Assembly (NCBI GenBank): GCA_016709765.1
Contig: JADJMD010000013.1
Location: 434,001 to 498,000, forward strand
Length of the DNA: 64,000 bases
Source of the DNA: Ignavibacteriales bacterium
GTDB lineage: Bacteria; Bacteroidota; Ignavibacteria; Ignavibacteriales; Ignavibacteriaceae
Direction of reading: 5' to 3'
Shown: positions 42,275-51,372 of the stretch, piece after piece
Numbering within the stretch: position 1 is the stretch's first letter
How the letters are laid out: every line of letters begins with the position of its first letter
Program-made: the position numbers and the translations under genes
The notes under the pieces: model-generated
Databases searched by the model: none
What the model was told of the DNA's origin: nothing
What the model saw: the letters and a program-made list of their open reading frames with translations, nothing else

Positions 42275-44233
42275 ATGAGTTCTAATAAAACAATTGAGCT
42301 AATCAAATCAAATGATCTGTTCAAAGGATTAGATTTTACAACCTTAAATATTCCATTTGATGCTAAAAACTTTTTAGAATTTAAAGAAGGCGACATAATT
42401 TATTCATCAGGCCAGCCTTCTGATTTTGTTTACCTGATAATTAATGGTGAAATAAAAATAAAATTAAATTCCTTAAAGCGTCTTTTCTTCAAATCACCAA
42501 ATGAATTTTTTGGTGAAACCGAAGTGCTGCAAAATGAGCAAAGAAGTTCATCTGCTTTAGCCAACAGTGATTGTTTGATTTATAAAATTGATGCAAACTT
42601 ATTTAGCAAACTTCAAACAGAGTCTGCATCATTTAATGGAAATTTATTAAGTGATAAAAAGAATGAAGTAATTAACACTCCAGTTTTAAAAACAACTCCG
42701 GAGCCGATCCCTTCTGAACCAATCATCCCAAAAATTGAACCTGAATTAAAATCGGAACCCGTACAAGTTGAGATTAATAATCTTGTCGATGTAAAACCCA
42801 AATATCAAACATCAATTGATCTTGATAAAATTAAAATTAAACATTATGAACAGGAACCTGATCTTGATGCATTTATCCAGAAAAAATATTTAGAGAGTGA
42901 TAATAAATCTTTAAAGAAAAATTTGATTGGTGATCCAGATGATCTGACAAACTGGATAATTACAGAGGGAACTTTGGAAGAGGTTGGTGTTAATAAATCA
43001 CAATCCTCGGTTACCTCTAAATCAAAAACAAATGAAAAAGGGTTGTCATTTTCTAATCCCACTCAAAATTTTGAAAATCAATTCGGGCTGGAGTCTGATG
43101 GTTATAAATCTCCATCTCCACCACAACCATCTGCTGATATTAATAAAATTTGTAAGGAAATTTTAGATTATCTTTTATTAAAAACAGATTCGCATATTGG
43201 CGCCATCTATCTTTTCTCACAGGATTCACAAATGCTCGAGGAAATTTATCAAACTAATGAATCAATTTACAAAGTAAAGAGATCAATTAAGGATGGCATA
43301 ACAGGTTTAGCAGCAAAAGAAAAAGAAGTAAGATTCGCAGTTTCGTTTCTGAATGATATAAATTACAATCAGGATGTTGATCGCCCAAATGATTTTACAG
43401 GCGAATCTTTGATTGTTATTCCCTTTGTTGATGATAAAAAAAATATACTCGGCATTGCGCAAATAGGATCAAACGAAACTATGTTTACTAAAGAGGAGGA
43501 AAGAAAAATTAAAGAGTACGCTGTTCTTACTTCAAAGGTTTTGCAGCAGAGTTTATATTTAGGTTCGCAAAGTAATGTGGGCAGTAAATCGGAACTTGGT
43601 CAAAGTGCAAATTTTATAATGCAGGATGTAAAAGCTCCACTGCTAACTATAAAACACTATTCATCTCTTCTTTCAAGATTTGATTTACCAGAAGAAGTTA
43701 AAAAAGTAATTGGATTACTTTCAGCCCAAGCTAATTCTGTAATTGATTTGGTACAATCGTCAATCGATTTTACTGAAAAAAACAAAAAGATAAAATTAGA
43801 GGTAGTAAATTTTAACGAAGTAATGGATCATAATTTAACTTTACTTTCTGATTATGTTGAATCGAGAAATGTAAAGTTGTTTAAAAAACTTGCGGAAGAT
43901 GTGAGGGTAAAAATTGATAAAAGAAAATTTTATGTGGCGTGTTATTATGTTTCAAGATTTGCATGTGATATGATGAAAAGTGGAGGCAATTTGTACTTTA
44001 GCAGCCAAATTGAAAATTCCAACATTGTTTTAAGTATTAAAGATGGAAATAAAATAGCGCCTAATGATTTAGAAAAAGTTTTTGATCCAGGATTTACGGG
44101 CAGTACAAATGAAAATCTTGGATTAAGTCTGGCAATATCAAAATTTATAATTGAGTCTATGAATGGGTCTATAAAATTAGAGTCTTCAGATACAGGTACA
44201 ACTTATTTGGTTTCTATTCCAATTTTGTTTTAA
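42275..44233 (+). CDS. cNMP-binding / GAF / degenerate histidine-kinase-like protein
   Basis: 652 aa. N-terminal cyclic-nucleotide-binding domain (about 10-120) with 'FFGETEVLQNEQRSSSALA', keeping the Glu81 and Arg90 that bind cyclic phosphate in CAP. A Pro-rich linker follows (135-175), then a GAF domain (about 285-425), a HisKA-like dimer helix (440-500) and a HATPase-like domain (510-652; 'FDPGFTGSTNENLGLSLAIS'). The phospho-acceptor His is missing: the H-box reads IMQDVKAPLLTI with Gln450. The N-box asparagine is also not evident ('FACDMMKSGG'). It is probably a signal-integrating pseudokinase. Next gene, 8 bp on, is miaA. Confidence 0.8.
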   Translation: MSSNKTIELIKSNDLFKGLDFTTLNIPFDAKNFLEFKEGDIIYSSGQPSDFVYLIINGEIKIKLNSLKRLFFKSPNEFFGETEVLQNEQRSSSALANSDCLIYKIDANLFSKLQTESASFNGNLLSDKKNEVINTPVLKTTPEPIPSEPIIPKIEPELKSEPVQVEINNLVDVKPKYQTSIDLDKIKIKHYEQEPDLDAFIQKKYLESDNKSLKKNLIGDPDDLTNWIITEGTLEEVGVNKSQSSVTSKSKTNEKGLSFSNPTQNFENQFGLESDGYKSPSPPQPSADINKICKEILDYLLLKTDSHIGAIYLFSQDSQMLEEIYQTNESIYKVKRSIKDGITGLAAKEKEVRFAVSFLNDINYNQDVDRPNDFTGESLIVIPFVDDKKNILGIAQIGSNETMFTKEEERKIKEYAVLTSKVLQQSLYLGSQSNVGSKSELGQSANFIMQDVKAPLLTIKHYSSLLSRFDLPEEVKKVIGLLSAQANSVIDLVQSSIDFTEKNKKIKLEVVNFNEVMDHNLTLLSDYVESRNVKLFKKLAEDVRVKIDKRKFYVACYYVSRFACDMMKSGGNLYFSSQIENSNIVLSIKDGNKIAPNDLEKVFDPGFTGSTNENLGLSLAISKFIIESMNGSIKLESSDTGTTYLVSIPILF

Positions 44234-44241
44234 ACTTAAGA

Positions 44242-45141
44242 ATGAAATATGATTTAATTACCATTCTAGGATGCACGGCAACCGGTAAAACAAAACTTGC
44301 TGTTGAACTTGCTACAAATTTTAATGGGGAAATAATTTCTGCAGATTCACGTCAAGTTTATCGAGGAATGAACATTGGAACAGGGAAAGATTTAACTGAA
44401 TACAATATTAATGACAAAACAATCCCCCACCATTTGATTGATGTTATCGATCCAGAGAATGAATTTAATCTGTATACATTTCAACAACTTTTTTATAAAT
44501 CATTTCACGCAATTAAAAATAATCATCACCTTCCCTTTCTTGTTGGCGGTACGGGCCTGTATTTAAGTTCAGTGCTGCAAAATTATAATCTCAATAAAGC
44601 AGATTTTGAAAATGAGTTTAATAAGTTTTCATCATTTTCTGATGATGAGCTTAGAGAATTACTTCTTAAATTAAATCTTGAGATGCACAACACAACCGAT
44701 TTAACTGATAGAGATCGAATCATAAAGGCAATTGCAGTTAGTAAATCGCACCAGAATAAAATTGAACAGCTAAAAATAAATTCATTAACAATCGGTGTAA
44801 ATCTTCCCCGTGATGAAATTAAAAAGAGAATTACCGCAAGACTTAAAAGGCGACTTGATGAAGAAGGAATGATTGATGAAGTAAAATTATTAATGGATTC
44901 CGGTGTAAGTTATGATAAGATGATTTTCTTAGGATTAGAGTACAAGTTTATTGCACAATATCTTAAAGGCGAGTTAAATAAAAATGATATGTTCCAAAAA
45001 TTAAATTCCGCAATACACGCCTTTGCAAAAAGACAACTGACCTGGTTTAGAAAAATGGAAAAAGAGGGAGTGGCAATTAATTGGATTGATGGCCCTGATT
45101 TTAACAAAGCAAAAGAATTGATTGAAATGGAGTTTTCATAA
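44242..45141 (+). CDS. miaA: tRNA dimethylallyltransferase MiaA
   Basis: Adds a dimethylallyl group to A37 of tRNAs that read UNN codons. P-loop 'GCTATGKTKLAVELA' (residues 9-23), 'EIISADSRQVYRGMNIGTGK' (31-50), 'HHLIDVIDPENEFNLY', 'VGGTGLYLSSVL' and 'FAKRQLTWFRKME' near the C-terminus. 299 aa, normal. It follows the sensor-like gene by 8 bp and ends before a palindromic repeat. Identity is secure. Confidence 0.96.
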   Translation: MKYDLITILGCTATGKTKLAVELATNFNGEIISADSRQVYRGMNIGTGKDLTEYNINDKTIPHHLIDVIDPENEFNLYTFQQLFYKSFHAIKNNHHLPFLVGGTGLYLSSVLQNYNLNKADFENEFNKFSSFSDDELRELLLKLNLEMHNTTDLTDRDRIIKAIAVSKSHQNKIEQLKINSLTIGVNLPRDEIKKRITARLKRRLDEEGMIDEVKLLMDSGVSYDKMIFLGLEYKFIAQYLKGELNKNDMFQKLNSAIHAFAKRQLTWFRKMEKEGVAINWIDGPDFNKAKELIEMEFS

Positions 45142-45189
45142 TTTTTAATTTACCAGAACTTAAGTTCATATAGAGTATTCTCAAGAATT

Positions 45190-45266
45190 GTCATTGCGAG
45201 GAGTCTTCGAGAAAGCAATCCTCCAAACATATCAGATTGTTTCATCCCTTCGGGACTCGCAATGAC
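45190..45266. repeat. 77-bp palindromic repeat, copy 5
   Basis: Outer arms GTCATTGCGAG and CTCGCAATGAC; inner arms GAAAGCAATC and GATTGTTTC; a segment GGAGTCTTCGA after the left arm. The left half aligns closely with the copy inside leuS (48027-48103), including GGAGTCTTCGA, and both are 77 bp. It lies between the convergent ends of miaA and the aspartase gene, perhaps as a bidirectional terminator. Confidence 0.82.
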
Positions 45267-45277
45267 TCCCACAGAAT

Positions 45278-47137
45278 CTATCTCGGTTTAATCATATTCT
45301 CGGGTTTCAATAAATCATCCAACTCAGTTTTGGATAGAAGTTTTTTCTCAAGTACTAACTCATAAACTCCTCGATTAGTATCAAGTGCTTCTTTAGCTAG
45401 TTTTGTGCAGGTTTCATATCCTAATGCAGGATTTAACGCGGTAACAATTCCAATACTTTTCTCAACAAGTACTCTGCAACGATCTTCATTGGCTGTTATT
45501 CCATCAATACATTTTTCTTTTAAAGTCATCATTCCATTTTTTAACATTTCAATCGATTCAAACAAACTTTGTACAATTACTGGTTCAAAAACATTTAGTT
45601 CAAGCTGACCACCTTCAGCCGCCATTGTTACTACTAGATCATTCCCAATAACCTTAAAAGCAATTTGATTTACAACTTCGGGAATAACAGGATTTACTTT
45701 TCCTGGCATTATAGATGAACCAGGCTGCATTGGAGGAAGATTAATTTCATTTATACCGGTTCGAGGTCCCGAGGAAAGCAATCGCAAATCATTACATATT
45801 TTTGAGAGTTTAACCGCTAATCTTTTAACCGCAGATGAGTACATTATAAATGCGCCCGTGTCTTGTGTGGCTTCAACAAGATTACCTGCCAGCATAATAC
45901 TTAAGCCCGTAACATCGCCTAAATGATTTATAACTGTTTCAGAATAATCAGGATGTGAATTAATTCCAGTACCAATTGCAGTTGCACCCATGTTTACTTC
46001 TAAAAATAATTTTACATTTTGCTCAAGCCGCTGAACTTCTTCATTCAACATTACAGCATAAGCTTCAAACTCCTGTCCAAGTGTCATAGGAACTGCATCC
46101 TGCAACTGTGTCCTTCCCATCTTAATTATATGAGAAAATTCTTTTGCTTTGTTTCTAAATGACTGAACTAATTCCTGAAGTACTTCTGTTAATTTTTTAT
46201 TTGAATTGATAAGTGCAATTTTAACAGAAGTTGGATAAGCATCGTTAGTGGATTGAGATAAATTTACATGATTATTTGGATGACAATATTGATAATCACC
46301 TTTTTCTAATCCTAAAATTTCAAGAGCACGATTCGCAATCACTTCATTAGCGTTCATATTTGTGGATGTTCCCGCGCCGCCCTGAATCATATCTACAACA
46401 AAATGTGAATGTAGTTTTCCATTAATTATTTCATCGCAAGCTTCCACAATTGCACCGGTAATTGGTTTTGATAAAAGTCCAAGTTCATTATTAGCCAAAG
46501 CAGCAGCTTTTTTAACCATTGCAAGAGCTTCAATCAAAACCGGATAAAAATTTAGTGTAACTCCGCTTATGTTAAAATTTTCTAATGCGCGCAAAGTTTG
46601 TACACCGTAATAATATTCGTGAGGCACTTCTCTATCACCAAGTAAATCGTGTTCGCTTCTGGTTCTGCCAGACTGATATTGCGCAGCAACATTTATAACA
46701 CGAGTATTTGCAGCACTCATTCTTCGTGAAATAACTCTTCCAATACTTGAAAGAATTGCAAGAGCCGTTTCATTTTGCTCTTTCATTAGTTCTTTAAAAC
46801 TATCGCGGGTAAGTATTAAAACTCTTGAATCAATCTTTGCTCGTGCAGATGTTGAGTGCGGCGAATCATCCATTATTGCGCCTTCACCAAGAAAATCGTA
46901 TTTGCTAAAGACTGATAATCTCTGTTCTCCGCCATATGGAGTTCGCTTGAATAATTCCACTTTACCATCATAAATCAAAAAAAGATTTTTTCGGATATTA
47001 TTTTCACTGAAGAGGAAACTGTTTGCTGAATAATTTTCAATTATTACTTTGTTACACACAGCATCAAGTTGCGAATCATTTAATTCTTTGAATAACTGAA
47101 TGTGTTTTAAGAATTCTTTTATTTCTGGTTTTTGCAT
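45278..47137 (-). CDS. aspA: Aspartate ammonia-lyase with N-terminal cNMP-binding-like domain
   Basis: Reversibly deaminates aspartate to fumarate. Residues 160-619 match aspartase from end to end: 'HDLLGDREVPHEYYYGVQTL', 'GGAGTSTNMNANEVIANRA', 'HPNNHVNLSQSTNDAYPTS', the signature loop 'GSSIMPGKVNPVIPEVVNQ' and 'AAEGGQLELNVFEPVI'. Residues 1-140 form a cyclic-nucleotide-binding-like domain ('LFLIYDGKVELF', 'DFLGEGAIMDDSPHSTSARA'); the usual Arg of the phosphate-binding cassette is absent, so the ligand may not be cAMP. E. coli AspA starts at the equivalent of residue about 160, so this is a true fusion. It suggests ligand or oligomer control of aspartate use. Confidence 0.92.
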   Translation of the reverse strand: MQKPEIKEFLKHIQLFKELNDSQLDAVCNKVIIENYSANSFLFSENNIRKNLFLIYDGKVELFKRTPYGGEQRLSVFSKYDFLGEGAIMDDSPHSTSARAKIDSRVLILTRDSFKELMKEQNETALAILSSIGRVISRRMSAANTRVINVAAQYQSGRTRSEHDLLGDREVPHEYYYGVQTLRALENFNISGVTLNFYPVLIEALAMVKKAAALANNELGLLSKPITGAIVEACDEIINGKLHSHFVVDMIQGGAGTSTNMNANEVIANRALEILGLEKGDYQYCHPNNHVNLSQSTNDAYPTSVKIALINSNKKLTEVLQELVQSFRNKAKEFSHIIKMGRTQLQDAVPMTLGQEFEAYAVMLNEEVQRLEQNVKLFLEVNMGATAIGTGINSHPDYSETVINHLGDVTGLSIMLAGNLVEATQDTGAFIMYSSAVKRLAVKLSKICNDLRLLSSGPRTGINEINLPPMQPGSSIMPGKVNPVIPEVVNQIAFKVIGNDLVVTMAAEGGQLELNVFEPVIVQSLFESIEMLKNGMMTLKEKCIDGITANEDRCRVLVEKSIGIVTALNPALGYETCTKLAKEALDTNRGVYELVLEKKLLSKTELDDLLKPENMIKPR

Positions 47138-47315
47138 TTACATACCTTATTTGATAAAAATTTACTTTTCAAATTTACTTCTATTTTTATCAGCGAAGAA
47201 AATTACATTGCGAATCTGACATTTAATTCTTGAATTATCTCCATTTAACTCAATTTGAAATCCCTTATCAATTGTCTAAATTTGGCTTCAATTTTCAACA
47301 ATTATAATATAAAAA

Positions 47316-49865
47316 ATGCGTTATCCTTTTACGGAAATAGAATCCAAGTGGCAAAAGTTTTGGGAAGATAATAAAACTTACAAAACTGATTTATCAAAAA
47401 CGGACAAGAAACTTTACACGCTTGTAATGTTTATTTATCCTTCAGGTGCAAAGCTTCATATCGGTCATTGGTTTAACTACGGACCGACTGATAGCTGGGC
47501 ACGTTTTAAAAAACTCCAGGGCTACAGTGTCTTTGAACCAATCGGCTATGACGCTTTTGGTTTACCTGCCGAAAATTATGCTATTAAAACCGGAATTCAT
47601 CCGCTGGATAGTACTCTTAAAAATATTGAGGACATCCGTGTACAGCTTAAGAGTATGGGTTGTATGTATGATTGGGATGCGGAATTGATGACATGTGCGC
47701 CTGAGTATTACAAATGGAATCAATGGATATTTCTTGAAATGTATAAGCGGGGAATAGCGTATAGAAAATTTGCCCCTGTAAACTGGTGCCCTAAAGACCA
47801 GACGGTTCTTGCTAATGAATATGTTGTTGATGGTAAATGTGATAGATGCGGTACACAAGTCGTTCAGAAAAATCTTTTGCAATGGTTTTTAAAGGTTACT
47901 GATTATGCTGAAGAACTTCTTGATGGGCTCAACAAATTAGATTGGCTGGATGAATCTATTTTAGTTCAGAAAAACTGGATTGGTAGAAGTGAAGGTGCAG
48001 AAGTTACATTTAAAGTAGTTTCTGAAGTCATTTCGAAGGAGTCTTCGACTGAGAAATCTTCTACTAATATTAGTAATCAGATTTCTCCCTCCGGTCGAAA
48101 TGAAAACACTGAAGAATTGGAAATAAAAGTTTTCACAACGCGTCCTGATACCTTATTCGGAGTTACTTATGTTGTACTTGCACCGGAACATCCTCTTGTT
48201 GATAAAATAACCAAACCAGAATTTAAAGCTGGTGTTGATGATTACCGTGAATCGACAAAAAAACTAACCGAGATTGAACGAACATCAACTGTAAAGGAAA
48301 AAACCGGAGTTCCGACAGGAGCTTATGCAATAAATCCTGTTAATGGTGAAAAAATTCCTGTCTGGATTGCTGATTATGCTCTTATCACTTATGGGACCGG
48401 CTGTGTTATGGCTGTTCCTGCACACGATGAAAGAGATTTTGAATTTGCCACTAAATTTAGTCTTCCAATCCGAAAAGTAATTTTGCAAGATGGAACAAAT
48501 GAAAACGATGAAGTAAAATCTGCTTTTACTGAAGTTGGCACGATGGTAAATTCCGCACAATTTAATGGTATTCGTTCTGATGAAGGAATAACAAAAGTTA
48601 TCAAGCATCTTGAAGAAAATAATTTTGGTAAGGGAAAAATCAATTATCGTATACGAGATTGGTCTATTTCCCGTCAACGGTATTGGGGAACCCCGATTCC
48701 GATTATTCATTGTCCAGATTGCGGCGAAGTTCCTGTTGATATTAATGAATTACCGGTTATTCTTCCTTATAATGTTGATTTTACACTTGGCAGTGGATCT
48801 CCTCTTTCTAGGAATGCAGAGTTTATAAATGTAAAATGTCCAAAGTGCGGATCTGATGCAAAACGCGACGCCGATACAATGGATACATTTGTAGATTCTT
48901 CATGGTATTATCTTCGTTATCTGGATCCCAAAATTTCTTCATCTGCGTTTAATATAGAACTAGCAAAAAATTGGACTCCAGTTGATATGTATGTTGGGGG
49001 AAAAGAACATTTAAGAGGTCATTTGATTTATGCAAGATTCTTTCACAAGTTTTTACGGGATATTGGTTTAGTTAGCAGCGATGAACCATTTTCAAAACTT
49101 GTACATCAAGGTGTTATAACAAAAGACGGCAAGAAGATGTCTAAGAATCTCGGTAATGTCGTTAATCCCAATGAGTTTACTTCCAAATATGGAACTGATG
49201 TTCTGAGAATGTATCTTATGTTTATGGGTCCTTACGATCAAGGCGGTGATTGGAGTGATAAGGGAATTTCCGGCGTGGAGCGTTTTGTGATCCGTAGTTA
49301 TGAATTATTTAATCAGTATAATGATATTATCAAACATGCCTCTGCAAAAGACAAGTATGATATTACTTCTTTATCTGATGATGAGAAAAAAGTTTACCGC
49401 AAATTAAATCAGACTTTAAAAAAGTTTAGTGAAGAAATTGAGCATTTCAGATTTAATACTGCGATCGCTTCACTAATGGAGTTGATAAACGAGCTTAAAG
49501 TTTTAGAAAGTTGCAGTAAAGAAATTCAGAGTTATGTTTTGCAAAGATTTGCTTCGATGTTGGCTCCAGTTGCACCGCATCTTGGTGAGGAATGCTGGCA
49601 GATAATTGGTAATGAAAAATCAATCTTCCAGAATCCTGTTGTGTTTGAGATTGACAATGAAGCTTTGATTGAAGATACTGTAAATATTGCTGTTCAGGTT
49701 AATGGGAAATTACGCGCAACTATTCCAGTTCCTATGAACAGTGAACAGGATACAGTAAAGCGGTTTGTTTTTGCTGATGAAAAAGTAAATAAGTTTACTG
49801 AGGGCAAAACAATCGTTAAAGAAATATTTGTAAAAAATAAAATTTATAACATAGTAGTAAAGTAA
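47316..49865 (+). CDS. leuS: Leucyl-tRNA synthetase with a repeat-derived insertion
   Basis: Class Ia synthetase charging tRNA-Leu. HIGH motif 'AKLHIGHWFNYGPTDSW' (residues 45-61), first zinc module 'WCPKDQTVLANEYVVDGKCD', editing (CP1) domain beginning 'VFTTRPDTLFGVTYVVLAPE' with the Thr-rich site, second Cys cluster 'CPDCGEVPVD' and 'CPKCGSDA', and KMSKS-equivalent 'GKKMSKNLGN' (Asn replaces the final Ser). 849 aa. Residues 238-263 (VISKESSTEK...SPSGRNE) come from an in-frame copy of the dispersed palindromic repeat, at the turn between the strands EVTFKV and LEIKVF where the editing domain begins. The rest of the enzyme is intact. Confidence 0.97.
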   Translation: MRYPFTEIESKWQKFWEDNKTYKTDLSKTDKKLYTLVMFIYPSGAKLHIGHWFNYGPTDSWARFKKLQGYSVFEPIGYDAFGLPAENYAIKTGIHPLDSTLKNIEDIRVQLKSMGCMYDWDAELMTCAPEYYKWNQWIFLEMYKRGIAYRKFAPVNWCPKDQTVLANEYVVDGKCDRCGTQVVQKNLLQWFLKVTDYAEELLDGLNKLDWLDESILVQKNWIGRSEGAEVTFKVVSEVISKESSTEKSSTNISNQISPSGRNENTEELEIKVFTTRPDTLFGVTYVVLAPEHPLVDKITKPEFKAGVDDYRESTKKLTEIERTSTVKEKTGVPTGAYAINPVNGEKIPVWIADYALITYGTGCVMAVPAHDERDFEFATKFSLPIRKVILQDGTNENDEVKSAFTEVGTMVNSAQFNGIRSDEGITKVIKHLEENNFGKGKINYRIRDWSISRQRYWGTPIPIIHCPDCGEVPVDINELPVILPYNVDFTLGSGSPLSRNAEFINVKCPKCGSDAKRDADTMDTFVDSSWYYLRYLDPKISSSAFNIELAKNWTPVDMYVGGKEHLRGHLIYARFFHKFLRDIGLVSSDEPFSKLVHQGVITKDGKKMSKNLGNVVNPNEFTSKYGTDVLRMYLMFMGPYDQGGDWSDKGISGVERFVIRSYELFNQYNDIIKHASAKDKYDITSLSDDEKKVYRKLNQTLKKFSEEIEHFRFNTAIASLMELINELKVLESCSKEIQSYVLQRFASMLAPVAPHLGEECWQIIGNEKSIFQNPVVFEIDNEALIEDTVNIAVQVNGKLRATIPVPMNSEQDTVKRFVFADEKVNKFTEGKTIVKEIFVKNKIYNIVVK
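48027..48103. repeat. Palindromic repeat (copy 6) inserted in frame inside leuS
   Basis: Starts GTCATTTCGA, ends TCGAAATGA, with inner arms GAGAAATCT and CAGATTTCTC. It is nearly identical in arms and layout to the intergenic copy at 51164-51242 (GTCATTTCGA, GAGAAATCT, CAGATTTCTCCCT, GGTCGAAATGA) and shares GGAGTCTTCGA with the copy at 45190. All three forms occur outside coding DNA elsewhere in the window, so the leuS copy is best read as an insertion that kept the frame. Confidence 0.9.
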
Positions 49866-49877
49866 TTAGGGACTTAA

Positions 49878-51155
49878 ATGTTAGATATAAAACTTATTCG
49901 TGAAAATCCTGAAAAAGTAAAACAAGGGATCGCAAACAAGAATGAGAAGAACAGGATTGATGAGCTTCTTGAACTTGACAAACAACGTAGAGATATTATA
50001 GCGCATGCTGATGAATTAAAAGCAAAACGAAATTCTGTTTCACAGCAAGTGGGACAAATGAAAAAATCCAGACAGGATGCAACCGAAATTATTGCAGAGA
50101 TGAAACGCGTTGGTGATGAAATTACTGAATACGATACGAAACTTAGAACTATTGAAGATGAAATGGATATAATATTAAGATTAATTCCAAATCTTCCGCA
50201 TTCATCAGTTCCGGTTGGAAAATCTGCTGAAGAAAATGTTGAAGTTAGACGATGGTTGCCAGACGGATTTAAATTTGAAAATGAATTTAAACCAATGGAT
50301 CACGTTGAACTTGGTAAAAAACTTAACATACTTGATTTTGAACGTGGTGCAAAAATCAGCGGCTCAGGTTTTCCTTTATACAAAGGTAAAGGCGCAACAC
50401 TAGAACGTTCACTTATCAACTTTATGCTAGATTATCATTTACAGAATCATAACTACTCAGAAATTTTCCCACCATTTCTTGTAAATAAAGAATCGTTACG
50501 CGGTACAGGCCAGCTTCCTAAGATGGAAGAAGATATGTACACAATAGAAAAAGATGGTTTGTATGCGATTCCCACAGCAGAAGTACCTATTACAAATATC
50601 CATCGTGATGAAATTCTTAATGAAAAAGAATTACCTATAAAATATGTTGGTTATTCGGCTTGTTTTAGAAGAGAAGCCGGATCATATGGAAAAGACTCAA
50701 AAGGATTTTTACGAGTTCATCAGTTCAATAAAGTTGAGATGGTAAAGTTTGTAAAACCTGAAACGTCTTACGATGAACTTGAATTACTTGTTAAAGATGC
50801 TGAAGATATTTTACAGGCATTAAATATTCCATACAGAATTTTAATGTTATGTTCCGGTGATTTAAGTTTTTCTGCAGCAAAGTGTTATGATATTGAAACA
50901 TGGTCACCAGCAGAAAATAAATGGCTGGAAGCCTCATCCTGTAGTAATTTTGAAGATTTCCAGGGTCGCAGAGCAAATATTCGTTTTAGAAATGAGCAAA
51001 CTAAAAAACCGGAATTCATTCATACACTAAATGGCAGCGGCTTAGCAACAAGCAGATTGATGGTTTCTTTGCTAGAAACTTATCAAACTCCTGAAGGAAA
51101 AATTGTTGTTCCAAAAGCTCTGCATAAATACACGGGATTTAACATTATTGATTAA
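49878..51155 (+). CDS. serS: Seryl-tRNA synthetase
   Basis: Class II synthetase charging tRNA-Ser. N-terminal antiparallel coiled-coil arm (about residues 25-105, 'RRDIIAHADELKAKRNSVSQ'), catalytic core with 'AIPTAEVPITNIHRDEIL', motif 2 'ACFRREAGSYGKDSKGFLR', 'RVHQFNKVEMVKF' and motif 3 'NGSGLATSRLMVSLLE'. 425 aa, typical. AGGGA precedes the ATG. It lies 12 bp after leuS, so both synthetases are co-transcribed, and is followed by a palindromic repeat and a clear terminator. Confidence 0.97.
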   Translation: MLDIKLIRENPEKVKQGIANKNEKNRIDELLELDKQRRDIIAHADELKAKRNSVSQQVGQMKKSRQDATEIIAEMKRVGDEITEYDTKLRTIEDEMDIILRLIPNLPHSSVPVGKSAEENVEVRRWLPDGFKFENEFKPMDHVELGKKLNILDFERGAKISGSGFPLYKGKGATLERSLINFMLDYHLQNHNYSEIFPPFLVNKESLRGTGQLPKMEEDMYTIEKDGLYAIPTAEVPITNIHRDEILNEKELPIKYVGYSACFRREAGSYGKDSKGFLRVHQFNKVEMVKFVKPETSYDELELLVKDAEDILQALNIPYRILMLCSGDLSFSAAKCYDIETWSPAENKWLEASSCSNFEDFQGRRANIRFRNEQTKKPEFIHTLNGSGLATSRLMVSLLETYQTPEGKIVVPKALHKYTGFNIID

Positions 51156-51163
51156 GTTATGTG

Positions 51164-51242
51164 GTCATTTCGAATCCGACTTTAGTCGGTGAGAAATCTA
51201 AATAAAAAGTACTTTCAGATTTCTCCCTTTGGTCGAAATGAC
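51164..51242. repeat. 79-bp palindromic repeat, copy 7
   Basis: Outer arms GTCATTTCGA and TCGAAATGAC, inner arms GAGAAATCT and CAGATTTCTC, plus a short CCGACTttAGTCGG hairpin near the left end. Closest relative of the copy embedded in leuS 3 kb upstream. Sits just after the serS stop and before the terminator. Confidence 0.85.
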
Positions 51243-51274
51243 AATTAAAGTAATTATTATTTGAGACTTAAATC

Positions 51275-51301
51275 ACCCCGAAATAGCTTCGGGGTTTTTA
51301 T
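51275..51301 (+). terminator. Rho-independent terminator after leuS-serS
   Basis: CCCCGAA, loop ATAGC, TTCGGGG followed directly by TTTTTAT. A 7-bp GC-rich stem with U-run on the plus strand, 120 bp after the serS stop and 72 bp before the ABC exporter genes. Confidence 0.9.
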
Positions 51302-51372
51302 ATTCGCGATGCCATTGAGCAATAAAAAATCTATCTTGCACTAATTCAAATTCTTATACTATTTCTATCTGA

